Part shown: positions 1 to 8,152 of the stretch, one piece after another
How positions within the stretch are numbered: the first letter of the stretch is position 1
Layout of the letters: the number at the start of each line of letters is the position of its first letter
Assembly (NCBI GenBank): GCA_025769875.1
Contig: JAGFNK010000840.1
Coordinates: 1 to 20,404, forward strand
DNA from: Russula earlei
Lineage: Eukaryota > Basidiomycota > Agaricomycetes > Russulales > Russulaceae
Direction: 5' to 3'
DNA: 20,404 nucleotides
The notes under the pieces: model-generated
What the model saw: only the letters and a program-made list of their open reading frames with translations
Databases searched by the model: none
Told to the model about the DNA's origin: nothing
Position numbers and translations under genes: made by a program

Positions 1-54
1 TGGACACTTTGAGCATTGGCTGGTCAATACAGGAATGATGAGAGACTGTCCAGA
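1..54 (-). other. Sequence just inside the left family B LTR, possible primer-binding site
   Basis: On the minus strand, the sequence two bases past the LTR end starts TGGACAGTCTC. A primer-binding site complementary to a tRNA 3' CCA end would begin with TGG at this spacing. This is the only hint that the LTR is the 5' LTR of an element running off the left edge. No coding sequence is visible. Confidence 0.3.
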
Positions 55-854
55 TGTCAAGACATGTACTGCTGATCACTAAGGACTCAGGAGCAGGTGG
101 GCAAGGGTCAGAACAGATGGTACATGGTGTAAGTGGCGTTGAACAGGAGGATGAGCCAAATGACTAGAAGATACCAGATGGGGACTGGTACATGCTGCCG
201 GAGACAGAGGTGAAGGGCAGAGGCCAGTGTGGTGGAGAGCTTTAGACAAGGCAGTCATTTAAGAGTACCTTGAGGACAAGGGAAGACTTTAAACTGAGCG
301 GTTGCAGGGGAGTACCCAGGAGGATGAGAGTATCACAAATGGACAGTTTGATGACTGCCATGCTACATTGGGGCTTATATACTGTGTACAGGATCGATTA
401 CAAAGAACAGGAACTATTCTAGACTCTTTAGTACCATCTAATAGGACTACAGAGGCATAAACTCATTTGTGTCAGGTTTCAGGCTTACTGAGCATATTAC
501 TGATCATTGTGGAGCACTTAGTGAGCCAATGAAGTCATTGTGGAGTCACTCAGTCAGCTGTGATGTCATTGGAGCCTAGATGACATCATATGAGTTGTGT
601 AACAGTTTGTAGGAGTTCATGCCACTGTTTCGGGTTCTTGGTGGCTGAGTGGCCATGTGGCTGCCACACGATGATTACCCAATTAGGAAATGGGTGCCTG
701 GTCATGTTATAGTGTCTTTGCACTAGCAATATCTTGCACCACAGGAGGAGTAGCCTAGAAAACAGAAGTGTGTTGGCAACGCAAAGTGAGAGAGGTCTCT
801 CTTGAGTGAAATAGGGACAATATATGGCCAGGGACCTGGCCTTGGTTCATAACA
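55..854 (-). mobile_element. LTR, family B, left copy
   Basis: The reverse strand begins TGTTATGAACC and ends TCTTGACA. It matches the plus-strand copy at 13953-14781 over nearly its whole length, apart from a roughly 30-nt segment present only in the right copy. Ends are TG...CA. A TATATAAG box lies at 374-381 (minus strand), followed by GCCCC. CRE-like octamers lie at 561-568 and 581-588. The flanks (CCAGA at 50-54, ATAAC at 855-859) are not a target-site duplication. It is therefore not a simple solo LTR: it is either the 5' LTR of an element extending left of the window or part of a rearrangement. Confidence 0.85.
374..381 (-). promoter_or_regulatory. TATA box of left family B LTR
   Basis: TATATAAG on the minus strand followed by GCCCC. 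It is in the same place as the TATA box of the right family B copy. Confidence 0.55.
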
Positions 855-1198
855 ATAACAAGGTTATGACTTGTTCCCTATTTAGCAGTTCCCTTGTAGT
901 ATATAACACTAATTGGAAAATCAACTTATGTGAATGACAAAACTGTAACATTTTGAAAAACAAAATTTGTTATTTTCATACAAATTTGTAGCAAACAATT
1001 TGTGTGAAAATTAATTTTATATTTTGTTACAATAAATTCCTGTTACAAAATGATGAAATAAGTAAATAGTATTGACACCATTTTAGAATATACATCATAT
1101 TAAAAAAATTTTAACTCATTTTAAAATTTTGGGTGAAACAAATTGTGGAAAAAATCAAAACTGCACAATTTGGGTTATGAAAAAGTTGGCCCTGTTGA
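855..1198. other. AT-rich orphan segment between an LTR and truncated reverse transcriptase
   Basis: No gene is recognisable. The segment is very AT-rich, with runs such as ACAAATTTGTA and TTTTAAAATTTT, unlike both neighbours. Its right edge is where similarity to Gypsy reverse transcriptase stops abruptly, near 1199. Its left edge is the LTR boundary. It could be degraded intergenic DNA, a MITE-like fragment or filler DNA captured at a deletion junction. Confidence 0.5.
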
Positions 1199-1981
1199 AC
1201 TGAGGACTCCCATGACTTTGCACACTTCATGCACATCCTTGATTTCCCTTGGCCAGTCCATGATTCCTCGGACCTTGGAGGCCTCAATCTTCATCTTCCC
1301 TTCGTCTATGTCCCACCCCAGCATGGTTAGTTTCTGCACCATGAACTGGCACATCTTGGGTTTCAGGAAGTATGACTTCTTCTGCATCAGCATGAGTAGT
1401 TTGCTGATACATTGTTTGTGGATTTCTAGTTGTTTGGGACTATCCCCTGTGGCAATTCCAAAGTCATCCAGATAGTTGACAGTATATTCTGCCCATTGGT
1501 CCAGCCAGTCACCAAAGTCTCTTCTCATCAGCCTAGTGAAGAAGGCTGGTGCATTCTTGAGCCTGAAATACATGACATTGGGCAGATATGTTCCATATGG
1601 CATCTTGAAGGCTGCTTTCCAGCGATATCCCTCTGCCAGTCATACGTTATTGTATCCCCATCATATATCGAACTTGGAGAACACCTTCTCCCTCAAAATC
1701 TTTCCTCCTCTTGGTCCAGATGTGGTAAAGGTTCATTGTCTCATCTGGTCCACTGATTTAGTTGTCGATAGTCTACAATGATCCTCTTCTCCTTGCTGTC
1801 CTTCTTGCCAATGAAGAACACTGGAGATGTGTAGCTGGATGGACCTGGAGTGATGTATCACTTTTCTACTTCATCAGCTAGGAATTTCTTGAGGTATTCT
1901 TGTTCATCTTGTGTCAGGGGGTACACCTTGCAGTTTAGCTCCTTTGGTGCATCAGGTAACAGCTCTATCTGCATATCTGGT
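1199..1981 (-). pseudogene. Gypsy (Ty3) reverse transcriptase, truncated and decayed
   Basis: This is the reverse transcriptase domain of a Ty3/Gypsy retrotransposon, read right to left. Visible blocks in order are the N-terminal finger (YPLTQDEQEYLKKFLADEVE), a VFFIGKKDSKEKRIIVDYRQLN block, FDI-stop-WGYNNV-stop-LAEGYRWKAAF, a MPYGTY...NAPAFF block, and the catalytic YLDD box at 1463-1474. The thumb ends with LGWDIDEGKMKIEASKV. The frame shifts once near 1755-1790. In-frame TGA codons lie at 1640-1642, 1661-1663 and 1858-1860; the first two sit where this family normally has Arg. Similarity ends near 1199, so RNase H, integrase and chromodomain are missing. It cannot be functional. Confidence 0.9.
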
Positions 1982-2406
1982 TCCCTTGGTGGTGGGAACC
2001 TCTGGGACTTCTCTTCTGAGAAGACATCTGCAAAGCAGTGGAATCACTTTGGAACATTGGCAAGGGGGTCCTCTCCTTCCTGTGGTTCAATTGACTGCTG
2101 GGCCCATTTCTGAGCAATAGTCATCTTCTGTAGGTAAATGGCTTCCCCTTTCTTCAATTGTCGATTTTCATCTCTTGCTCACTTTTGGATATTTGTGACA
2201 TAGAGATCCAGGTACTTGTATTGAGCAGTCTCAATTTGTACTGCTCCTTCCATCAGCTGTCCTTTCTTCCAGTTGATGGTGGGGTCAAATTCATATAGGA
2301 AGGGATATCCTAGGATGACCCAATCTGTTCCTAAATCTGTGAGATAGAACTTTTGCAAGCTCTTCTTCTCCTTGTATCAGACATGAAGCCAGCAGTAATA
2401 GGTGAG
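1982..2406 (-). pseudogene. Gypsy protease to reverse transcriptase linker, decayed
   Basis: The segment continues the same element between protease and reverse transcriptase. Short translations such as DWVILGYPFLYEFDPTINWK resemble the C-terminal part of a retropepsin-like protease and its linker, where this family has a LGYPWL...P.IDW motif. Several stops and frame changes interrupt it, including TGA codons after IQK and after ANVPK. No second gene is supported. Confidence 0.65.
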
Positions 2407-2780
2407 TTACCCTTGCTTATTCTGGGTTCCATCAACATTTTGTACTACCATGGGTTCATGTAGTTCTTGTTTCCCAATCTTCAGTCTTTTCCAGGCTGAG
2501 TGATCGATGAAGTTCTCCATTGCTCCACTGTCTAGTAGAGCAGATTCCTTGGCTGTCGTGTGTGCAGTGATGAATGTGAACAGAATATTCATAGCATTCA
2601 GTCTTCTAATGTACACTTGCAACACACTATTCTTCCTAAGCCAGGCCATCAACTTAGGTGTTCCTAAAAACCCTGTTCCATCAGTTCTTCCAATAAGTCC
2701 TCCTTCTGTTTGGTGGACATTTTCTTTATGGATGCAGAGGAGGAGCTCTTGTTGTAGGTAGGAGGAGGAGATGTGGATCA
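2407..2780 (-). pseudogene. Gypsy aspartic protease
   Basis: This is a retropepsin-like protease that would cut the Gag-Pol polyprotein. The active-site block LLDSGAMENFID is clear: the DSGA codons lie at 2521-2532, and similarity continues through WKRLKIGKQEL. It lies directly downstream of the gag zinc knuckle on the minus strand, the normal Gypsy order. The join to gag is broken: the gag frame ends at a TGA at 2778-2780, and the protease is open in a different frame. The family assignment is firm, and the copy is inactive. Confidence 0.85.
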
Positions 2781-4551
2781 TCCAGAGACAGTGCTTTCAT
2801 TTCCACTGTCCCCTGAGTCATCCTCCTTCTCTGTTTCCAGAGCTCGAGCCTTTCCTTTGTCCCTTGGGTTACTTGATTTCTTCTTGAATCTGTCCTTGTC
2901 AGGACAGTTCTGGCTGATGTGCCCTGCCTTCTTGCAGATGAAGCATTTTCCTTCTGCTAGCAGTTTCTTCTTTTCCTCTGTCAGAGGAGGATGACACTTG
3001 ATCCTTGCTGCATCAGTGGATACCAAGTCCACTTCCATAGCATTTGGGTCTCTTTGGTTTCACCTTTTCCCCAGCCTGTAGGGATTTCATGCAATTCTCC
3101 CTGGTGGTCAACGATCCACCTCCAGATCCAATATTAGTTTTCATAAGCTGGTCTCTGGCTTGTTCTTCCCTGGCAGCATTGATCCATGCTTGTAGGTCAT
3201 TGATGGCAGGTATGTCTCTGACCGGTTGATTGTAGATTCATTGCACCAGCCAGGTGATTAGTCCAGCCTTATAGGCTTCAACTGCTCTTGGTGAATTCTG
3301 GTCCCATCCTGCTTTGCTGAGCAGAACAAGGAATTTGCTGGTGTAGTCATCCAGTGATGCTGCTTTAGACATGGACAATTGCTGTAGCTCCATGAAAGTG
3401 TCTTCAGGTTCTGTGGTGTCTTTGAATTCTCTGAAGAAGTCATCCACAAATTTGGTCCAAAAGAGCATGTCAGTTGGATCCAGCTGCACAGGTGCATAGG
3501 GAGATGGCAGGTCCCCATTTCTTTTTGCTTCTACCAGGTTTGTTTGGTTGACCACCCATTCATGCACTTTCTCTCCTTTGATGTAGGTGAGAGCTAAGGC
3601 TACTCACTTCATTGGAATATCCATGGTTGGGTTGTCACTGTTAAGCAGATTCCATAGATTGAAATCTTGGACAAAGTACTTTGTCTTCTTTCTGTCTCCT
3701 TTGAAGACTTCAGGAGGGTCTCCTTTCAGAGATCCATTGCCTCCATGGGGGCCTGGTGCCAGCTGAGGTGCCAGGTTCACTCCTAGTCCTACAGGAGGTG
3801 CTGCAGGTGGCCCTCCTCTGGGTGGGCCTCCTCCTGGGGCTGATGGACCTGCAGGTCCAAAGGGGACTCCTCCACCTCCAGGTGGTCCTCCTGCACCAGG
3901 TGGACCACCTCCAGGGTTTACTACAATGGTAGGCCCTGTTCTTCCACCTACTGTCTGGGTGGCAATGGTGGCTGTCTGCATCGCTGCAATGGTAGCCATT
4001 TCAACTGATTCTTCTGGTTCTTCAATGATTGTCGGTTCAATGGGCAAGACGTGTACTGTCTGCTCCAGTCTTTCAGCTAGCTCCAATACTTCTGGTGCTT
4101 CTGCTTTCTGGTCTGTAGTCGGAGGGTCCGACTTCTCTGTTTCTCCACTTGATGACTTTTGTATCAATGGAGCTTGGTTGTCTGGGCTTCTGGGCTCCCA
4201 ATGAGTAGTATAAGGATCTGTCTTGATTCCTAGACCTAGAACCTTATATTTGTCAATGTCTTTGTCCTCTTCTGCGTAGGGATGTCCTTTGTGGTAATCA
4301 ACATAGTACCACTGATTGTTGACGTATTCACAAGGAAGGTAGCTTCCTTTGTATCGGACCTCATATCTGTTAGGTCCTTCCTGGTCTGCCCAACACCAGA
4401 TGGCAGTCCCTTTGATTCCTGAGGGTAGATCGTCCCTCTCTCTAGCTTTGAACCAACCAAATTTGGTTCCTTGCTTCGATTTCTGGTTGAACTTTATGTG
4501 TATGCTATGTTCACCTTTGATCTCCAGTTTGTCTGCTTGCCACTGCCTTTC
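2781..4551 (-). pseudogene. Gypsy gag polyprotein, broken
   Basis: This is the structural Gag of the minus-strand Gypsy element. In order it shows an N-terminal region rich in charged and aromatic residues (4551 to about 4170), a Gly/Pro-rich stretch of repeated GGPP-type units (about 3770-3920), a capsid-like segment (TYIKGEKVHEWV, then MLFWTKFVDDFFREF) and a CCHC zinc knuckle, CFICKKAGHISQNC, at 2904-2945. The frame is broken by TGA at 3604-3606 and 3238-3240. A frameshift near 3020-3045 puts the NAMEVDLVSTDA block out of frame. A short GTAAGT...CTAG stretch upstream (TAG at 4552-4554) may be a small intron or simple decay. All Gypsy landmarks except integrase and RNase H are present in this element. 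Confidence 0.88.
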
Positions 4552-4822
4552 CTAGGGAGTTGGGACTTGTGTGCCCACTTACCACTGTCTATGCCAATGA
4601 CAGTAGGGGTCTTTACAGAAGTATGCATGTGTCCAACTGTGCTGCTTGTCAAGAGTCATGTAGTACACCTTCTTCTTGTCATGGAGAGGTCTGTATAGAT
4701 TCTCTCCCTTGACTACTTCAGCATAGGTTGCTGACCATATGATGACTAGATCCTAGTCCTAAGGCTTCCTGCCTAATTCTGGTTTGCTTTTACAGCAATG
4801 TCTGTGATAGAAGCTTGACTTA
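4552..4822 (-). other. Gypsy leader and start of gag, decayed
   Basis: This lies between the 5' LTR and the long gag frame of the minus-strand Gypsy element. A short stretch near 4590-4690 still reads as protein (KKKVYYMTLDKQHSWTHAYF), so gag probably began here. A start codon cannot be chosen because stops interrupt it. The sequence just after the LTR is TAAGTCAAGC on the minus strand. It does not start with TGG, so no tRNA primer site is obvious. Confidence 0.5.
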
Positions 4823-5058
4823 TGTTAAGGCTCCAAAGTGCCTTAAATAAGATCAATGGTCGCATCTATGAATGCATCCTATCAATGCAGATATGCTTGA
4901 GTCAAGCAAGCAATACTTGTGTAGGGGAAGGAGTGTTAGATCCTTCTGGAGTATGGCAACAAGATGAGAGGGGCTCTGCAGACAAGGTAGGAGTCAACTG
5001 TTTGGGATTGGCAAACTAAGTCAAGCTTAAGGCTCAACTGCTACAGACTGGGGGCTTT

Positions 5059-5384
5059 CTAAGAAATTTTATTAAAATATTATTAAAATAGCTGAAAAAA
5101 GGAATTGAACCTTTGTTTTACCAGTCATGAATGGTAAGTTTTAACCATTTAAACTATTTCAGCTTAATTAATTGTATTAAATAATTTAATTATTATTTAA
5201 TAATTTAAAATAAAATAAGTTAGAAGAAAATATATCTACAAGACTAAATAAGTTTATATATTTTTTGTTTTTTTTTTTAATTAAGATATAAAAATACTAC
5301 TGGTATAATCTAAATATTAATAAGTCTAAGTATAGGAATTAAAGATATCTTATCCCTAATTTAATAAAAATTATTTCATTGAAA
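5059..5384. other. AT-rich insertion of mitochondrial type (candidate NUMT)
   Basis: Comparison with the two other family A LTRs gives sharp edges. The LTR is interrupted between GGCTAT and AAAGCCCC, and about 3 bp (ATA) is missing at the junction. The inserted 326 bp is extremely AT-rich with long A/T runs, and contains a complete tRNA-like gene with an AU-rich, organelle-like structure. There are no TG...CA ends, terminal repeats or target-site duplication. This fits filling of a double-strand break with mitochondrial DNA better than transposition. The mitochondrial origin is inferred from composition and the tRNA; no mitochondrial sequence was available for comparison. Confidence 0.65.
5090..5163 (-). 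tRNA. tRNA-Met(CAT)-like, mitochondrial type
   Basis: The minus strand folds as a tRNA. The acceptor stem GCTGAAA/TTTCAGC has seven perfect pairs, then T8 A9, and the D stem is GTTT/AAAC with G18-G19 in the loop. The anticodon stem is TACCA/TGGTA with loop TTCATGAC, so T33 is followed by anticodon CAT. The variable region is short, and the T stem AAAGG/CCTTT is perfect with loop TTCAATT. The anticodon loop is 8 nt rather than 7, and position 73 would be U; both are unusual. The AU-rich stems point to a mitochondrial gene. It is probably not expressed here in the nucleus. Confidence 0.7.
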
Positions 5385-5774
5385 ATAGCCCTACAGGGAT
5401 AAGGTTTGTGCTACTGTAGTACTGGTCAGTGCTATAGAAGCAAAAGGCAGCTCATAGAAGTGAGGTTGCTTCTATGTAAATGATCTCAGTGCTGGAAGCA
5501 TTAAGTGCTTCCCTAGTAGCAAATCTCAGTGTCATAAGTACTTTCCTAATCAAGGAAGCAATGTATGTGGCAGTACAGGAACATCTGGGACAGAAGCAAT
5601 GCTACTCATTGCTTCTTCAATACATCTTCAGAAAGATATGATCAATGCATTCCAAACACAATATCAACAGACATAAATGATCAAGATCTCATGCATGCAT
5701 GATGCAAACAGTGCAGTCCATAGTTCAGGTGTTCCGGCATCTTCCGGACCCCAAACCACTTGGTAACACCTGGG

Positions 5775-7187
5775 TATGATGGGATGCTGACAGACACCAC
5801 ACAGGGATTGACATCCCTGATGGTGAGACTTGGGGCAACAAACTGGCCAGGTATGTGGCCTATGACATTGCCTTGGGAGAGCCAAGGGTAAGGGGGAAGA
5901 ATGGAGAAGGCCATAGAGACTATGGCAAGATCCTCCAGGCCACCCCTTGATACAACCTGTACAACTATGGCCAAGACAAACATGATCCAGACTGCTTTGA
6001 TACCAAGAGGCAGTTTGAAGGGCACTGGAGACAGACCCTCTACCTGCTAGGCAACTATGGACTGCAGGCAGAGCTCTACCACTTAGAACACCTTTATACC
6101 CAACAAGAAAATGTTGGAAGCTAACTACAAGGTGTTTGAAGAAGAGGAGAAACAATTGCACTACAAGCTAGGTAAATACCTGGCTAAGAAGTGAGGAGTA
6201 GAGAGAGGCAGGGCTGAAGCCAAGGAGAGGATGGCAGCAGCCAAAGTACAATCACGTTGCTGGGAGTTCATCAAAGCAGGCTGTAGCCAGGGAGAAACTC
6301 CTCCAGGCATATGGGCTGAAGAACTCCTCACCAACTACCAGGCTGGACAGCTGATTCCCCCTCTCCCTGTCTTCATCCCACAGCTGCCATTGGCAGACAT
6401 TGTCCAGGGGTATAATACCCCTACCCCAGAACCAGTACCAGTTAGCCCTGCACCTACAATGGTGCAAGTTTATTCCAAGGAGGAGATTGACATCCTCCAA
6501 ACTATGTCAGGCATGCACCTTTGTGGAGGAGCAGGATCAGAGGTGTCACCAAATCCTTCCCCCCAGAGCTCCATCTACTACCACTCCTATAGCAGCAGTG
6601 GAGAGGCGTCCACTACGACAGCTGAGTTCATTCCGGGACCTCAGCAACTGAACATGATAGAAGGGAGGAGGAAGAGGAACTGATGCAAGTATTGTGGTGA
6701 GGTAGGACACTTTAACAAGTACTGTCCACTGCCCCACCAGTACTGCCATGACCAGCTGGCAGTAGACACTGCCTCACATTGCCTGGTGCCTCTCTATCAT
6801 TGCTCCTATACACCCATTAGATCATGCCCTTTTCACCAAGGATGGGAACTGGCACACCCGAGCAAGAAGAGGAAGTCTGACCAAGACAGGGAGGACACTG
6901 CTAACCCCCACCTCCTGCAAGTAGCAAAAGGAGAAGGGTCTATGACCCTTCAAGAGCTTTTCACTACCTCCCCTCTCCACTCTGACACACCTCCAGTCAG
7001 GAGGTTGCCCAGGGACTCTGATAGACTCCCACAGATCATGTCTCCTTCAGCCATTGCTGAGGAGTTGGAGGAAATAGTAGCCTCAGCATTGGCTGCCTAT
7101 GAGGCAGCAGAAGAAGGCTGATACACCTTCACCGCATCATCTCCTCCCCTTGATGATGATGGTGTTGACCTCACCACTCAATTTTAG
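5775..7187 (+). pseudogene. Gag-like protein with CCHC zinc knuckle, decayed
   Basis: Translated pieces can be read as one protein. An N-terminal part (IDIPDGETWGNKLARYVAYD ... FEGHWRQTLYLLGNYGLQAE) is followed, after a frameshift near 6105, by a Lys/Glu-rich helix (KMLEANYKVFEEEEKQLHYK), a Pro-rich region with PTPEPVPVSPAP, and a CCHC knuckle CKYCGEVGHFNKYC at 6684-6725. A basic segment (HPSKKRKSDQDRED) and an acidic tail (IAEELEEIVASALAAYEAAE) follow. In-frame TGA codons stand at 5948-5950, 6192-6194, 6681-6683 and 7119-7121. The likely true stop is TAG at 7185-7187. The knuckle supports an RNA-binding Gag role; beyond that I do not recognise the family. Confidence 0.65.
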
Positions 7188-7212
7188 AATCATTGGTGTG
7201 TGGGACCACCAA

Positions 7213-7228
7213 TCTGAAAGAGGGGTGA
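7213..7228 (+). promoter_or_regulatory. Polypurine tract of the gag-only element
   Basis: CTGAAAGAGGGGTGA lies immediately before the TGTTACC start of family A LTR copy 2. This is the position and composition expected for the plus-strand primer of reverse transcription. It marks copy 2 as a 3' LTR. Confidence 0.6.
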
Positions 7229-7526
7229 TGTTACCAAGTGGTTTGGGGTCTGGAAGATGCTGGAACACCTGAACTATGGACTGCACCATTTGTTTGCTTC
7301 ACGTGTGCGTCAGATCTTGACTGTTTATGTTTCTTGTTGTTGCATTTGAAACGCATTGATCATATCTTTCTGAAGATGTGTTGAAGAAGCAATGAGTAGC
7401 ATTGCTTCTGTCCCAGATGTTCCTGTACTGCCACATACATCATTTCCCTGATTTGGAAAGTACTTATGACACCAAGATTGCTACTAGGGAAGCTCTTAAT
7501 GCTTCTAGCACCAAGATTGTTCACAC

Positions 7527-7544
7527 AGAAGCAATATTGCTTCT
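7527..7544. repeat. Perfect 18-bp palindrome in family A LTR upstream region
   Basis: AGAAGCAATATTGCTTCT is a perfect palindrome. Similar interrupted palindromes with the same GAAGCAAT/ATTGCTTC half-sites occur nearby at 7385-7409 and about 7498-7506, and in the other LTR copies. They lie upstream of the TATA box, where regulatory sites would be expected. Confidence 0.6.
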
Positions 7545-7575
7545 ATGAGCCACCTTTTGCTTCTATAGCACCAAC

Positions 7576-7870
7576 TGTTGTAAAATGCAACCACAGATAG
7601 AGGGACCTCAGAGGAGGTGCTTAGTCATTGCCACCCTCTTGAGTCTGACTTGTGGGTTCAACACTATGTGACCCAACCTGGGGACCTCAGAGGAGGGGGT
7701 TGACATGTGCTCACATGATTCCCTATATCCTGGTGCAATTAAGAAAATGGCCAGACTGGGGGTTGAACCCAGGACCTCCCAGATATATACCAGGTGCTCT
7801 AACCGCTGAGCTACCTAGCCTTGGGTACAGTGAAGTGGATTAATCTATATGACAGATTGTATATCCAACA
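7576..7870 (-). mobile_element. 295-bp LTR-like insertion carrying a tRNA-like gene (candidate tRNA-bearing TRIM solo LTR)
   Basis: Comparison with copies 1 and 3 shows 295 extra bases within LTR copy 2. The insert has TGTTG...CAACA inverted termini. It is flanked by CCAAC (7571-7575) and CCGAC (7871-7875), a 5-bp target duplication with one mismatch. On the minus strand it starts TGTTGGATATAC, has a tRNA-like unit about 50 bp in, and ends TTTTACAACA. It also has a direct repeat GACCTCAGAGGAGG near 7610 and 7685. TG...CA ends and a 5-bp duplication indicate an LTR integrase product, not a SINE, which would have a tail and variable duplications. Miniature LTR elements with Pol III genes in the LTR are known for 5S rRNA (Cassandra). 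This would be the tRNA counterpart. Confidence 0.6.
7748..7820 (-). tRNA. tRNA-like gene with intact Pol III boxes (nominal anticodon TAT)
   Basis: The minus strand gives a 73-nt cloverleaf. The acceptor stem is GGCTAGG/TCTGGCC with two G-U type pairs; the D stem is GCTC/GAGC; the anticodon stem is CCTGG/CTGGG with wobble pairs and loop TATATAT; the variable region is AGGTC; the T stem CTGGG/CCCAG is perfect with loop TTCAACC. The A box (TAGCTCAGCGG) and B box (GGTTCAACCCC) fit the consensus. The discriminator A is followed at once by TTTT, a Pol III terminator. Position 33 is A instead of the near-universal U, so translation function is doubtful. It is more likely a tRNA-derived promoter unit in a mobile element. 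Confidence 0.65.
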
Positions 7871-7911
7871 CCGACCAGTACTACAGTAGCATGAACCTTA
7901 TCCCTGAAGGC

Positions 7912-7919
7912 TATATAAA
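7912..7919 (+). promoter_or_regulatory. TATA box of family A LTR copy 2
   Basis: TATATAAA precedes GCCCCCAG. The same block is TATATAAG in copy 3 (16148-16155) and is split by an insertion in copy 1. Confidence 0.55.
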
Positions 7920-8152
7920 GCCCCCAGTTAGTAGCAGTTGAGCCTTAAGCTCAACTTAGTTTGCCAATCCCAAACAGTTGACTCCTACCCTGTCTGCAGA
8001 GCCCCTCTCATCTTGTTGCCATACTCCAGAAGGATCTAACACTCCTTCCCCTACACAAGTATTGCTTGCTTGACTCAAGCATATCTGCATTGGTAGGACG
8101 CATTCATAGACATGACCATTGATCTTATTTAAGGCACTTTGGAGCCTTAACA

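Larger units (their letters stand above)
4823..5768 (-). mobile_element. LTR, family A, copy 1 (5' LTR of the minus-strand Gypsy element)
   Basis: On the minus strand it starts TGTTACCAAGTGG and ends GGAGCCTTAACA. It aligns with copy 2 (7229-8152) and copy 3 (15007-16387). It is 946 bp, or about 620 bp without a 326-bp insertion at 5059-5384. It stands directly before the gag of the minus-strand Gypsy element, so it reads as that element's 5' LTR. Flanks CTTAT-side and CCTGG-side do not match, which is expected because the 3' LTR is missing. The insertion splits the TATA region: in copies 2 and 3 the sequence reads GGCTATATAA, whereas here foreign DNA follows GGCTAT. Confidence 0.88.
5769..7228 (+). 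mobile_element. Internal region of a gag-only LTR element (TR-GAG-like), 5' end missing
   Basis: This plus-strand region lies between the head of family A LTR copy 1 (opposite orientation) and family A LTR copy 2 (same orientation). It ends in a purine-rich tract next to the LTR's TGTTACC. It contains one decayed gag-like reading frame that ends 41 bp before the LTR. No protease, reverse transcriptase or integrase is visible. With gag so close to the 3' LTR, the element appears to lack pol by design rather than by later truncation. It resembles the class called TR-GAG (terminal-repeat retrotransposons with a GAG domain). The 5' LTR and gag start were lost where copy 1 abuts. Confidence 0.6.
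7229..8152 (+). mobile_element. LTR, family A, copy 2 (3' LTR of the gag-only element)
   Basis: It starts TGTTACCAAGTGG and ends GAGCCTTAACA, and aligns end to end with copies 1 and 3. Without its 295-bp insertion (7576-7870) plus one duplicated target it is about 624 bp. A TATATAAA box lies at 7912-7919, upstream of GCCCCC. Flanks GGTGA and CCCAC do not match, as expected if the left flank is element interior. The right edge sits inside a Harbinger transposase reading frame at 8153, so the element inserted into that transposon. Confidence 0.9.

Noticed and set aside
55..854. Left family B LTR as the 3' LTR of the truncated Gypsy element
   Set aside because: That Gypsy element has family A LTRs (copy 1), and an unrelated AT-rich segment separates it from this LTR.
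4822..5019. Small ORF at 4822-5019 and its antisense twin at 7956-8261
   Set aside because: Both are the same LTR end read in a chance frame; the position is non-coding R/U5-like sequence in all three copies.
5664..6161. Minus-strand open frame of 165 codons
   Set aside because: It spans the LTR boundary and lies antisense to the gag-like ORF. Its translation is rich in Cys, Ser and His without any domain.
7576..7870. tRNA-derived SINE
   Set aside because: TGTTG...CAACA ends and a 5-bp target duplication fit LTR integrase better; no A-rich or simple-repeat tail is seen. It remains the main alternative.
4823..8152. LTR copies 1 and 2 as the two LTRs of a single element
   Set aside because: They are in opposite orientation, and different gag genes lie next to each. 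A retrotransposon has direct LTRs.
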